From Ensifer adhaerens (GTDB lineage: Bacteria; Pseudomonadota; Alphaproteobacteria; Rhizobiales; Rhizobiaceae), in assembly GCF_002007205.1 (NCBI RefSeq), contig NZ_LAZS01000002.1, positions 1-45,379 on the forward strand: 45,379 nucleotides of DNA. Reading direction: 5' to 3'. Positions 7,759-18,348 of this stretch are shown in pieces. The notes beneath the pieces were generated by a model that searched no databases, was not told the origin of the DNA, and worked only from the letters and a program-made list of their open reading frames with translations. Position 1 is the stretch's first letter. Every line of letters begins with the position of its first letter. A program made the position numbers and the translations under genes.

Positions 7759-8310
7759 TCAAAGTGGAGGGGTCAATGCCTCATCATCGAACTTCCGGAT
7801 TTCAACTAGTCCTAGTCCGGACTTAAGCTTGACTCCCCACGGCCCAATTCGCATTTTTACAATTCGTCCATCGTCATGCGTAATCCAAAAATCCACTTTA
7901 GAGACCTGCGGCACCTCATGACGGATAGCTGAATAGTGCTTTGCTGCGAGACCCAGGTGACTCTCATCACCCTCAAATACACAGTCAGTTATTTTCGGGC
8001 CAGATTGGTCCGCTGGAACCCACTTTGTCTGTGGGTACCGGATCCATTGCTTTCGCGTTGAATCTTTCAGATAATTAGTACCTGACTGGGTTCGCAAATC
8101 GGCAGTAAACACTAAAGATCCATCGTCCTGCTCGGCATAAACCGTCACGCTCGACCGGGTAGCGTTCATGGTTGCCGCGTATGCTAAGTTGACGATTTCA
8201 CAAGATTGGCCTTGGCCATTGTCACTGTTAGCTTCCGCCGGTTGAACTGCGCTAATGACGACCAATGTCGCTCCCGCCAATCCCATCAAAAGTTCAGAGA
8301 TGCACTTCAT
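7759..8310 (-). CDS. Hypothetical secreted protein
   Basis: A 183-residue protein I do not recognise. Residues 1-27 look like a Sec signal peptide (basic start, hydrophobic core LLMGLAGATLVVISAV, likely cut at AEA-N near residue 27). The mature part is polar, with two cysteines (in QSCEIV and TDCVFEG) that may form a disulfide, and many beta-prone segments (SVTVYAEQDDGSLVF, VDFWITHDDGRIVKMRIG). The mixed strand pattern could fit a LolA-like or other periplasmic beta fold, but this is speculative. GC content is visibly lower than that of neighbours, and the gene lies next to tRNA-Leu. It may be a recent acquisition. Confidence 0.7.
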   Translation of the reverse strand: MKCISELLMGLAGATLVVISAVQPAEANSDNGQGQSCEIVNLAYAATMNATRSSVTVYAEQDDGSLVFTADLRTQSGTNYLKDSTRKQWIRYPQTKWVPADQSGPKITDCVFEGDESHLGLAAKHYSAIRHEVPQVSKVDFWITHDDGRIVKMRIGPWGVKLKSGLGLVEIRKFDDEALTPPL

Positions 8311-8476
8311 GAATCGCCCCTATCTTGACGGCCTCACCATGTAGTCAGATGAGTCTGATGCAAAGCTAGAATGAAGTGCAATTTGAGCGCTGTTCTGCCA
8401 CTTCACTCCAGATGGTTCATTTCCTTTCTAGGTGGGACAGCCGATTTGTCGCAGTGACATCCGAGCATGTATCAAT

Positions 8477-8500
8477 AAAACAGAATGACCTTTCTGTTTT
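8477..8500. promoter_or_regulatory. Palindromic operator before the membrane-protein/TetR operon
   Basis: AAAACAGAA (8477-8485) and TTCTGTTTT (8492-8500) form a perfect 9-bp inverted repeat with a 6-base spacer, ending 9 bases before the first gene of the operon. Its size and symmetry suit a TetR-type dimer, and a TetR gene closes the operon, so autoregulation is likely (inference). Confidence 0.6.
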
Positions 8501-8509
8501 GGGTCCGCG

Positions 8510-8953
8510 ATGCTCGAGTTGATTTTCCCGTACTACCTCTGGATCAAGGCGGCGCATGTCGCTTCGGTTGTCCTGTGGCTCGGTGGGCAATGCCTGCTTG
8601 TCGTTCTGCTATCGAGCCAACGGCAGATGCTTGCCGAGAACGGTGATGCCGCATTCTTGAGCGTCGTGGTGCAACGTGGGCTGCGCCAGGTGGTCAATCC
8701 CGCGATGCTTGCGACCCTCCTCGTCGGTGCGACGCTGTTTTTCCTGCGGGGGGCGGAAACGCTTGGGGAGCCCTGGTTTCAGGTCAAGCTTGTCTGCGTG
8801 TTGGCGATGACGGCGTTGCATGGCGCGATCTCCGGGACTGCCGCTTCGCTGCGTCGTGGCAATGGCAAGGTTTCGGCGTTTCGCGTCCGCTGCCTGCAGG
8901 TATCCAGCTTTGCGCTGACCATAGCCATCATTTTCCCAGCCATCATCAAGTGA
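8510..8953 (+). CDS. CopD/HemJ-like four-helix membrane protein
   Basis: A 147-residue inner-membrane protein with four predicted helices. The N-terminal helix carries a conserved-type histidine (LWIKAAHVASVVLWLGG). The third has WFQVKLVCVLAMTALHG, which resembles the LKL...HG segment of the HemJ/CopD superfamily of heme- or copper-associated membrane proteins. The true HemJ enzyme (protoporphyrinogen oxidase) is usually encoded elsewhere in rhizobia, so this is best called a CopD-family paralogue. It is the first gene of a tight operon with a DUF3817 protein (8-base gap) and a TetR regulator, and begins 9 bases after a palindrome. Substrate or cofactor is unproven. Confidence 0.75.
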   Translation: MLELIFPYYLWIKAAHVASVVLWLGGQCLLVVLLSSQRQMLAENGDAAFLSVVVQRGLRQVVNPAMLATLLVGATLFFLRGAETLGEPWFQVKLVCVLAMTALHGAISGTAASLRRGNGKVSAFRVRCLQVSSFALTIAIIFPAIIK

Positions 8954-8961
8954 GGCCGCAT

Positions 8962-9270
8962 ATGTCCGAACTGCAATCCCGCCCTCCGCTCTCGCGCCTG
9001 CTGCGCATCGCCGCGATCGCTGAGGGAACGACGCTGCTATTGCTCGTATTCGTTGGCGTGCCCCTGAAGCACGGCTTCGGCATTCCAGAAATCACCCGCT
9101 TTCTCGGCCCTTTGCACGGCGTTGCCTTCCTCACCTACATCTGGGCCGTGATCAATGAACTGTCCCTGCGCGATCAGCCACGCGGCTGGACTGCAAAGGC
9201 GGTGCTGTTCAGCTTCGTGCCGGGCGGGACTTTCTGGTTCTTCCGGCGTTCGATCGCATCGGCGAGGTAG
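8962..9270 (+). CDS. DUF3817 domain membrane protein
   Basis: A 102-residue membrane protein with three hydrophobic segments. The patterns LLRIAAIAEGTTLLLLVFVGVPLK and GPLHGVAFLTYIW match DUF3817, a small membrane family with no known biochemical role. ATG at 8962 is chosen; an in-frame GTG at 8950 overlaps the previous stop. It lies 8 bases after the CopD-like gene and 5 bases before the TetR gene, so all three are almost certainly cotranscribed. Confidence 0.82.
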   Translation: MSELQSRPPLSRLLRIAAIAEGTTLLLLVFVGVPLKHGFGIPEITRFLGPLHGVAFLTYIWAVINELSLRDQPRGWTAKAVLFSFVPGGTFWFFRRSIASAR

Positions 9271-9275
9271 GCGCT

Positions 9276-9863
9276 ATGGGGTACGACAAGGGACTTCGTA
9301 CCCGAGACGAGATCCTCGAAGCCGCCGGCCGGCTCGTCTTCGTCCGTGGGTATGCGGCATCCTCCTTCTCGGAGATCACGGCCGCACTCGGCATATCGCT
9401 TGGCAAGCTCACACACCATTTTCCGAGCAAGGCGGCGCTGTTCGAGGCTCTGTTTGCGCAGGCGGTGGCGCATTTTCGCGATGAAACACTGCCAATTTTC
9501 GAGGACCCGTATCTTTCGCCGTTGCAGCGCATCGAGCGGGTGCTCTTCCGGATCGAGACGTTCTACGCGACACAGGGAGAGATCATCGGCTGCCCGGTCG
9601 GGCAGACGATGGCTGATCCGGTGACGACAACCCCCGCGATGCGCGAACTGGCGGCAGGCGTGCTGGCGGACACCGAACGGCTGATGGCATCGAACCTCGT
9701 TCAAACGGGATGGTCGCCGCAGCAGGCGGCGTCACGAGCGGCGATCGTGACGGCGGCATGGCAGGGGGCGGTCCTGCTCGCCCGCGGTGGCAGCGGGATC
9801 GGCGGCTTCCGCCGGATACTCGGTCATGTCCGGATGCTCATCAGCGAAACACCGCAGGGCTGA
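9276..9863 (+). CDS. TetR/AcrR family transcriptional regulator
   Basis: A 195-residue repressor-type regulator. The N-terminal DNA-binding domain (residues about 8-55) has the TetR signature TRDEILEAAGRLVFVRGYAASSF, then the recognition helix region ITAALGISLGKLTHHFPSK. The C-terminal part is an all-helical ligand and dimer domain of the kind with a conserved GCPVGQ turn. It is the third gene of the operon starting at 8510. The palindrome at 8477-8500 is the best candidate site. The acyl-CoA synthetase downstream starts 135 bases later and could be read through, but may have its own promoter. The inducer is unknown. Confidence 0.92.
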   Translation: MGYDKGLRTRDEILEAAGRLVFVRGYAASSFSEITAALGISLGKLTHHFPSKAALFEALFAQAVAHFRDETLPIFEDPYLSPLQRIERVLFRIETFYATQGEIIGCPVGQTMADPVTTTPAMRELAAGVLADTERLMASNLVQTGWSPQQAASRAAIVTAAWQGAVLLARGGSGIGGFRRILGHVRMLISETPQG

Positions 9864-9998
9864 ACGCGGCAAATGCTTGACGGCGCTTGCGACGATGCAA
9901 GGAAAACGCGACTGCGCAGTGTTGTCGTGCCGGTTATTGAATAGCGGCCCGCGAAGGTGTTAGGTGCGCTGCAGCAAGAAAACTGTCATGGCAGCGTC

Positions 9999-11660
9999 AT
10001 GTTACCGAGAATAGAGACCTACGACGAACTCTACCGCGCCTTCCGCTGGCAGATCCCGGAGAAGTTCAACATCGGCGTTGCCGTCAGCGACGACTGGGCG
10101 GCGCGGGACCCGGAGCGCGTCTGTCTTCAGCATTTCAATCCCGATGGCGCACATCAGGCGCTCACCTACGGCGAATTCGCCCTGAAGTCCTCGGCCTTCG
10201 CAAAGGGGCTTCTCGGGAAGGGCATTGTTCCCGGCGAGCGCGTCGCCATCCTGTTGCCGCAGGGGTTCGAGACGGCGATCGCCCATGCGGCGATCTACAA
10301 GCATGGCGCGATCGCGCTGCCGCTGGCGTTGCTCTTCGGCGTCGAGGCGCTCGAATACCGGCTGCGCGATGCCGGCGTCTCGGCGATCGTGACCAACGGC
10401 TTCGGCTATGAGCGCATCGCGGCCATTCGTGATCTGTTGCCGGACCTGCGCCTGGTGGTGCTGGCAGAGGACCAGCCGCAGCCGGGAACGATCGCGTTTT
10501 CGACGTTGGCATCCGGCGATCCCTCCGGCTTCGTGCCGGCCGATACCGGCCCTGACGATCCGGCGCTGATGATCTATACGTCCGGCACCACCGGACCGCC
10601 CAAGGGGGCGCTGCACGGGCACCGGGTGCTGCTCGGCCATCTGCCGGGCTTCGAGTTCCACCATCACTTCCTGCCGCAGCCGGGCGACCGGATGTGGACG
10701 CCGGCGGACTGGGCCTGGGCGGGCGGGCTGCTCAATGCATTGTTGCCGTCGCTGCTGCACGGCGTGCCCGTCGTGTCGTCGCCGGCGCAGAAGTTCGATC
10801 CGCATACGGCTTTCCGCATCCTGGAAGAGATGGACGTGCGCAACGCCTTCATTCCGCCGACGGCGCTCAGGCTGATGAAGGCAGTCGAGAACCCGCGCGA
10901 GCGCTATCGGCTTAATCTGAGAACCATCGGCTCGGCTGGCGAGTCCCTCGGCCGCGAGACCTATGAATGGGCAAAGGCGGCGCTCGGTCTCGAGGTCAGC
11001 GAGTTCTACGGCCAGACCGAGTGCAACATCGTCATTTCGTCAGCCGCCGATCTCGGCGTCGTCAAGCCGGGGTCGATGGGCAAGGCCGCACCCGGCCACC
11101 GGGTGGCGATCATCGACGGCGAAGGCCGCGAACTGCCGGCCGGCAGCGTCGGGCAGGTGGCGGTGAAGCGACCGGATCCGGTGATGTTCCTCGGCTACTG
11201 GGGCAATGAGGCGGCGACCGAGAAGAAGTTCATCGGCGACTGGATGACGACCGGCGACCAGGGGGTGATGGACGAGGAGGGTTATTTCACCTTCTTCGGC
11301 CGTGACGACGACGTCATCACCTCGTCGGGCTACCGCATCGGGCCCGGCGAGATCGAGGATTGTCTTGCCGGCCATCCGGACGTGCAGCTTGCCGCGGCCG
11401 TCGGCAAGCCCGATCCGGTCAGGACCGAGATCGTCAAGGCCTATGTCGTGCTGCGCCCCGGCGTCACCGGTGACGACCGTGTCGCGGCGTCCATTCGCGA
11501 ATGGGTGAAGACCCGGCTGTCCATGCACGAATATCCGCGCGAGATCGCGTTCGTCGACAGCCTGCCGCTGACGACCTCGGGCAAGGTTATCCGCCGGTTC
11601 CTGCGCGAGCAGGCGGCGGCGGAAGCGCGCGGCGAGCACACCGGAGAGGCCGTATCGTAA
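9999..11660 (+). CDS. AMP-forming acyl-CoA synthetase
   Basis: Adenylate-forming ligase that activates a carboxylic acid with ATP and joins it to CoA. The 553-residue length is normal. The P-loop-like A3 motif YTSGTTGPPKG is near residue 195; A5 is EFYGQTECN, A7 is TGDQGVMDEEGYFTFFGRDDD, A8 is ITSSGYRIGPGEIE, and the catalytic lysine of A10 is in LPLTTSGKVIRR near the C-terminus. The set resembles medium-chain or acetyl-CoA-synthetase-like enzymes; the exact acid cannot be read from the sequence. The frame is open from 9957, but the ATG at 9999 gives the usual family start (MLPRIETYDELYRAFRW). Confidence 0.9.
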   Translation: MLPRIETYDELYRAFRWQIPEKFNIGVAVSDDWAARDPERVCLQHFNPDGAHQALTYGEFALKSSAFAKGLLGKGIVPGERVAILLPQGFETAIAHAAIYKHGAIALPLALLFGVEALEYRLRDAGVSAIVTNGFGYERIAAIRDLLPDLRLVVLAEDQPQPGTIAFSTLASGDPSGFVPADTGPDDPALMIYTSGTTGPPKGALHGHRVLLGHLPGFEFHHHFLPQPGDRMWTPADWAWAGGLLNALLPSLLHGVPVVSSPAQKFDPHTAFRILEEMDVRNAFIPPTALRLMKAVENPRERYRLNLRTIGSAGESLGRETYEWAKAALGLEVSEFYGQTECNIVISSAADLGVVKPGSMGKAAPGHRVAIIDGEGRELPAGSVGQVAVKRPDPVMFLGYWGNEAATEKKFIGDWMTTGDQGVMDEEGYFTFFGRDDDVITSSGYRIGPGEIEDCLAGHPDVQLAAAVGKPDPVRTEIVKAYVVLRPGVTGDDRVAASIREWVKTRLSMHEYPREIAFVDSLPLTTSGKVIRRFLREQAAAEARGEHTGEAVS

Positions 11661-11675
11661 AGCAGCGGTGCCGGG

Positions 11676-12950
11676 CTAGCGCCCGGCCAGCGCCTTGATC
11701 TTGTCGCGCAGGATCCGCGCCATGTTGCGGGTGTTGCGGTAAAGGTGGAGCTGGGCTGCCACCTGGCGCACTTCGCGGTCGCGGGTCTGTTGCAGGCCGA
11801 TGACCAGCGTTCCCATCTCCTCGCGCTCCTGCCAGAACCGGCTCATGATCGGGTGGTCGGGCACGGCGCAGGAATCGGAGCGGGCGATGTTGGCGTCATC
11901 GAGGTGCCATTCCGTCAGCTCAGCCAGAAGCAGCTTGCCCGGAGAGTACTTGGCGTAGCGCTCGTCGTAGGCGGTCTTCCAGGTATAGGCCTCGCCCGAC
12001 ATCAGGAAGACGACCATCGAGGCGATCGCCTTGCCATCGAGATCGAGCGTGTGGATACGCACGCTGTCGCCGTCGGCGAGATTGGTGATCGCCTCGCGTG
12101 CGAAGGCCGCCCGGAAACGGTCGAGCACCATGGCGCTGCGCGCCTTGCCCTTCCAGCCGGAGGCTTCGAGCGCCAGGAACTCTTCCATGCGCAGGCGGAC
12201 TTCGGCGGGCTGGCGGGCAACGGAATAGACGAGCTCACCCTGTTTTTCGAGATTGTTCCACTGCCGCCGCAGCTCGCGGAAATGCGCCGGGCTGATGGCG
12301 TCGCGCAAGTAGGTCGGTCCGTCGAGCAGGCTTTCGAGCATCGGCCGGCTGAAGGTGTCGGTCACCGTCAGCGGCAGGTTGCGGCCGATGGCGACGGCGC
12401 GGGTGAGGCGGGCGACCTTTCCGTTCAAGCGCATGTCAGGCAGTACCAGGATCGATGGCAGCCCGGTTGCCGGCGCGGTAAAGGCTTCGAACAGGTTGTC
12501 GATCGTCTCGGCCGCATCCTCGGCGTCGAGCAGCGGCACGCCAAGCGGGCCGAACGGGTTCGACCAGGCGCGGATGATCGGCGCGCCGATCGAGAAGCCG
12601 GGCTTTTCGATCGAGAACGGCATCAGGAAGCGCAGACGGCTGCGGCGCTCGTCGTTGTCGCGCATGATCGCAAGCCGGATGACGCGCTCTTCGAGGCGCG
12701 GCATGGCCGGGGCAAGGAAGCGGCCGGTGAAGAAGACGTTCGGCTCGAGCGCCCGGTTCGACAGGAAGTCGAGCTCGCGCTGCAACTCGTAGCCGGCCTT
12801 GGCCGGATAGATGGCGAGGTGACGACCGGGGCGGCCGACCTCGATCATATGCTCGGCGATGGGGCCGCTCTCGCCACCCTGTTCCAGGCCGCCCAGAACC
12901 CGTGCGGCCCGGCTGTTTGCATCGCTCGGAAGATTGGTATTGCCGATCAT
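11676..12950 (-). CDS. GNAT-fold acyltransferase of the BcsL/CelD type
   Basis: A 424-residue cytosolic protein of the Acetyltransf_6 (CelD/BcsL) group, linked in other bacteria to polysaccharide decoration. The GNAT-like domain is in the C-terminal half, with the stretch MEEFLALEASGWKGKARSA, then VFLMSGEAYTWKTAYDERYAKYSPGKLLLAEL, which is the acyl-donor/FemAB-like core. Its ATG overlaps the stop of the upstream flippase gene (ATGA at 12947-12950), so the two are translationally coupled. The pairing suggests modification of an exported lipid-linked glycan. The acyl group and acceptor are unknown. Confidence 0.85.
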   Translation of the reverse strand: MIGNTNLPSDANSRAARVLGGLEQGGESGPIAEHMIEVGRPGRHLAIYPAKAGYELQRELDFLSNRALEPNVFFTGRFLAPAMPRLEERVIRLAIMRDNDERRSRLRFLMPFSIEKPGFSIGAPIIRAWSNPFGPLGVPLLDAEDAAETIDNLFEAFTAPATGLPSILVLPDMRLNGKVARLTRAVAIGRNLPLTVTDTFSRPMLESLLDGPTYLRDAISPAHFRELRRQWNNLEKQGELVYSVARQPAEVRLRMEEFLALEASGWKGKARSAMVLDRFRAAFAREAITNLADGDSVRIHTLDLDGKAIASMVVFLMSGEAYTWKTAYDERYAKYSPGKLLLAELTEWHLDDANIARSDSCAVPDHPIMSRFWQEREEMGTLVIGLQQTRDREVRQVAAQLHLYRNTRNMARILRDKIKALAGR

Positions 12951-14371
12951 GGATGGACAGCCCCGTTGTTATCATTGCTGGCCCGTGCGCTTGCGAAGGC
13001 AAAGAGCGCGAAGCCGAAGGTACGCCGGACGGCGATGTGCAGCAGCATCGCCTCTACGAACATAGCGCCAGCGGTTGCAAAAGCAGCACCGTTCAGTCCG
13101 AAAAGAGGGATGAGGCTGAGGTTGAGTGCGATGTTGACCACCAGCGCGCCGGCGTAGAGGACCACGCACAGCGTCTGTTGGCCGGCCATCGTCAGCAGCG
13201 TTTCGGCCGGGCCGACGAAAGCCTTGGCGAGGATGCCCGCAAAAAGCACCATCATCAGCGGCTGCCCGGTGACGAACGCCGGCCCGAAGAGTGAAAGCAG
13301 GAAGGGTCCCGCGAGAAGCACCAGCGCGCCGAGCAGCAGTGACGGCCAGAAGGCCCAGCGGGCGCTCTCGATCGCGATGCCGGGGATCTGGCCGGGATCG
13401 CGCGCCATGGCATTGGAGACGCGCGGACCCGCGGCTGCCTTGACCGCAAACATGACGAAATGCACAAGCGCCATGGTCTTGGCGGCGGCGAAATAGATCG
13501 CGACGTCGTCCGGCTCGAGATAGAGGCCGACGATCACCACATCGGAATTGGTCAGGAGAAAACCGAAGCCATCGACCAGGAAGACGGGGACCGAGACCTT
13601 GAGCCAGCGGCGAAGCTCGATGCGCCGCGGCCCCGGCACATAGCGCGAGCGAAGACGGTAGGTCAGCACCAGGAACTGCCCGACGGTGGTGACATAGGCG
13701 GCCGCCATGGCTGCGATCATGGCGGTTTGCGCCGTGTGGGGCGCCCCTGCGGTGACCGCGAGAACCATGAAGACGAGGACGAGCACCGGCCGGATGATGA
13801 AGGTGGGGCTCAGAGCGGAGAGCGCCCAGCCATGGGCTCTGGCCGTACCGTCCATGACATCGCCAAGCGAGATCATCGGCAGGGTGAAGAGCCCGAGATA
13901 GAGTGGGACGAGGTAATAGGCCTCGATGTGGGTTCCAAAGAGCCAGAGACAGGCGAGGCCGAGGATCGCGACCGTGGTGGCGGAAGAAAGGGCGAAGACA
14001 CGCACTGTTGTTGTCACGCCGCGGATTTCGTCCATGGCCGCCGACGCCTGGTACTCCGGCAGGAAGCGGATCACGACGGAGTGAAATCCGACGCAGGAGA
14101 GGCTGCCGAACAGGATGACCAGGACCCAGACGAAGACGAAGATGCCGTATTCGAACTCGCCCATCAGCCGCGCAAGGATGATCTGCGACAGAAAGGCGAT
14201 GGCGGCGCTGACGATGCGAACCGAAAAGGCGACAAGCGCCATGCGGCGCGCGGCATTCTTCGCGTCAGTGCCGGTCAGGATGGAGAGGAGCTCGCTGATT
14301 ATTGCGGACAGGCGGTGTCTCAGTGCCGACGGCAGCATTCGTCCGGCCGTTTGACATACCGCCATGAACAC
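12947..14371 (-). CDS. Polysaccharide flippase (Wzx/MOP superfamily)
   Basis: A 474-residue polytopic membrane protein with about 12-14 hydrophobic helices. An early segment typical of the oligosaccharide/lipopolysaccharide flippases is seen (FLSQIILARLMGEFEYGIFVFVWVL near residue 60), as is the repeated pattern of the MOP superfamily in the second half. It would move lipid-linked sugar units across the inner membrane. No glycosyltransferase or polymerase gene is nearby, so the substrate is open. The start is uncertain: in-frame ATGs lie at 14371, 14365 and 14338. It is coupled to the acyltransferase gene by an ATGA overlap. Confidence 0.88.
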   Translation of the reverse strand: MFMAVCQTAGRMLPSALRHRLSAIISELLSILTGTDAKNAARRMALVAFSVRIVSAAIAFLSQIILARLMGEFEYGIFVFVWVLVILFGSLSCVGFHSVVIRFLPEYQASAAMDEIRGVTTTVRVFALSSATTVAILGLACLWLFGTHIEAYYLVPLYLGLFTLPMISLGDVMDGTARAHGWALSALSPTFIIRPVLVLVFMVLAVTAGAPHTAQTAMIAAMAAAYVTTVGQFLVLTYRLRSRYVPGPRRIELRRWLKVSVPVFLVDGFGFLLTNSDVVIVGLYLEPDDVAIYFAAAKTMALVHFVMFAVKAAAGPRVSNAMARDPGQIPGIAIESARWAFWPSLLLGALVLLAGPFLLSLFGPAFVTGQPLMMVLFAGILAKAFVGPAETLLTMAGQQTLCVVLYAGALVVNIALNLSLIPLFGLNGAAFATAGAMFVEAMLLHIAVRRTFGFALFAFASARASNDNNGAVHP

Positions 14372-14504
14372 GAGAACACCCTGAGATTACGCAATACAGG
14401 GTCTCAGTACTGCCAGAACAGCGTTAACAAAGGGTGCAGCGCGGTTGTAAGGAACGGGGACAACCATGCCGATTGAGGACAGTCGCACCAGGCTTCCGAT
14501 CACC

Positions 14505-14520
14505 GTCAACATTGGTTGAC
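14505..14520. promoter_or_regulatory. Palindromic operator copy 1 of the HTH/Clp-N module
   Basis: GTCAAC (14505-14510), ATTG, GTTGAC (14515-14520): a perfect 6-bp inverted repeat with a 4-base spacer. The second copy begins 28 bases downstream. Likely bound by the HTH protein encoded just after it (inference). Confidence 0.7.
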
Positions 14521-14532
14521 GCCATCAGGATC

Positions 14533-14548
14533 GTCAACTAAGGTTGAC
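14533..14548. promoter_or_regulatory. Palindromic operator copy 2 of the HTH/Clp-N module
   Basis: GTCAAC (14533-14538), TAAG, GTTGAC (14543-14548): the same palindrome as copy 1, ending two bases before the ATG at 14551. A further half-site GTTGAC lies at 14553-14558 inside codons 2 and 3. The site overlaps where the ribosome would bind, so binding here could block transcription or initiation. Confidence 0.7.
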
Positions 14549-14550
14549 GC

Positions 14551-14772
14551 ATGGTTGACCTGCACGACATTACCGTTCCGACCGACCCCGACGAAGCGCT
14601 TGCTGCTGTCGTCGCCTTGCGAAGGCTGGCCGACAGCATCGAGCGCCAGGCCGTGCGATCAGCGCTGCGCCAAGGCTGGTCGTGGGCGAGGATCGCTCAA
14701 GCCCTCGGGATCACCAAGCAGGCCGCTCACAAGCGGCTATCGGACGTGGCCGCAGACAACGGTTCCAGATAA
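14551..14772 (+). CDS. Small helix-turn-helix DNA-binding protein
   Basis: A 73-residue protein. The second half carries a clear HTH: ALRQGWSWARIAQALGIT followed by the recognition helix KQAAHKRLSDV. The first half (DPDEALAAVVALRRLADSIERQ) is a helix likely to mediate dimer formation. The pattern W-S-W-A-x-I-A-x-A-L-G is that of small regulators found, mainly in actinobacteria, next to Clp N-domain genes. Two perfect palindromes and a half-site surround its start, so it is probably autoregulated. It is followed 10 bases later by the Clp-N gene. No good Shine-Dalgarno is free of the palindrome. Confidence 0.82.
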   Translation: MVDLHDITVPTDPDEALAAVVALRRLADSIERQAVRSALRQGWSWARIAQALGITKQAAHKRLSDVAADNGSR

Positions 14773-14782
14773 GGGGATTGCG

Positions 14783-15298
14783 ATGTTCGACGGAATGAAA
14801 TCGAAGCTCAATGACATCAGCACCATCAAACTGCTTTGCGAGCGGGCCGAAGCCCACGCTTTGCTGGACCAGCAGCGGGAACCCGGTGCCGAACATTTCC
14901 TGCTGGCCGCACTTGACCTGCCTGACGGGACAGCGCGGCTCGCTTTTGAGCAGGTGGGTGTCGAGCCTGGCGCCGTGAGGGCAGCGATCGAGCGGCAATA
15001 TACCGATGCTCTTCGCTCGATCGGCCTGAACGCAAATATGCCGGCCGACACGCCGGTGTCGACAAAGCCTGGCGTCTATCAGGCCGCTCCCTCGGGCCGC
15101 GAAGTCATGGAGGAACTGGCGGCAACCCGGAAGCATCACAGCCCGCTGCTCGGCGCGCATGTCGTTGGAATTGTCGCGGGCATGTCGCATGGCGTGGCGG
15201 CGCGGGCGCTCCGCATTTTGGGCGTCGATTGCAGTGCCCTGAAAACGGCAGCCGATGCGATAGCCGGCGTTGGTCGCTTGCAAGCGTTCGACCGTTAA
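14783..15298 (+). CDS. Free-standing Clp N-terminal-domain protein
   Basis: A 171-residue protein made of Clp_N-type repeats without any ATPase domain. The first repeat is near residues 15-70 (CERAEAHALLDQQREPGAEHFLLAALDLPDGTARLAFEQVG). A second, weaker one lies near 95-160 (VMEELAATRKHHSPLLGAHVVGIVAGMSHGVAARALRILGVD). In ClpA/ClpC these repeats bind adaptors and substrates, so a free copy may act as an adaptor, decoy or sensor (inference). It is cotranscribed with the HTH gene and preceded by AAGGGGA overlapping that gene's stop. The signature and gene order resemble actinobacterial modules, hinting at transfer. Confidence 0.85.
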   Translation: MFDGMKSKLNDISTIKLLCERAEAHALLDQQREPGAEHFLLAALDLPDGTARLAFEQVGVEPGAVRAAIERQYTDALRSIGLNANMPADTPVSTKPGVYQAAPSGREVMEELAATRKHHSPLLGAHVVGIVAGMSHGVAARALRILGVDCSALKTAADAIAGVGRLQAFDR

Positions 15299-15319
15299 GC
15301 GCTTTTTTCTAAAAGCAAA

Positions 15320-15342
15320 AATGCCGCCGAAGAGGCGGCATT
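15320..15342 (-). terminator. Bidirectional terminator between clp-N and secA
   Basis: AATGCCGCC (15320-15328), loop GAAGA, GGCGGCATT (15334-15342): a 9-bp GC-rich hairpin. Read on the minus strand it is followed by TTTTTGCTTTT, a good U-tract for ending secA. It lies between two convergent genes and may also stop the rightward transcript. Confidence 0.85.
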
Positions 15343-15396
15343 CTCTATTTGGGGAAGGGCGCGCAGGCGACAGCGTGCGTGCCCGGATCTTGCTTC

Positions 15397-18105
<2,709 letters not shown>

Positions 18106-18212
18106 ATGAATGGTCCTTTCTTTTTTGTTGCCTTGGGTCTCATGGCCGCGCCGCCAAAACCGCGCAATGCCGTGAAACGCCCGGAAACTGTTCTGGACGC
18201 GAGGTTGCGTGA

Positions 18213-18241
18213 CAGATAAGAGGGGGGTCGAATTATGTCAA
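18213..18241 (-). promoter_or_regulatory. Sigma70-type promoter for secA
   Basis: On the minus strand, TTGACA (complement of 18236-18241) and TATCTG (complement of 18213-18218) are separated by 17 bases, close to the sigma70 consensus. Transcription would begin near 18206, about 100 bases before the secA ATG. Confidence 0.65.
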
Positions 18242-18348
18242 CGCACTTGCGCTGCCGGACGGCTACAGAACTGCCACATTCTGGTGGTGTGCAGCCGCTA
18301 CAAGCTGCAGGCAATTGCGCCGAAGGCCAATGTGAAAGGTTAGTGAGC

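Noticed and set aside
7426..8509. Integrative element with att sites after tRNA-Leu
   Set aside because: No repeat of the tRNA 3' end and no integrase remnant could be found, so only compositional evidence remains.
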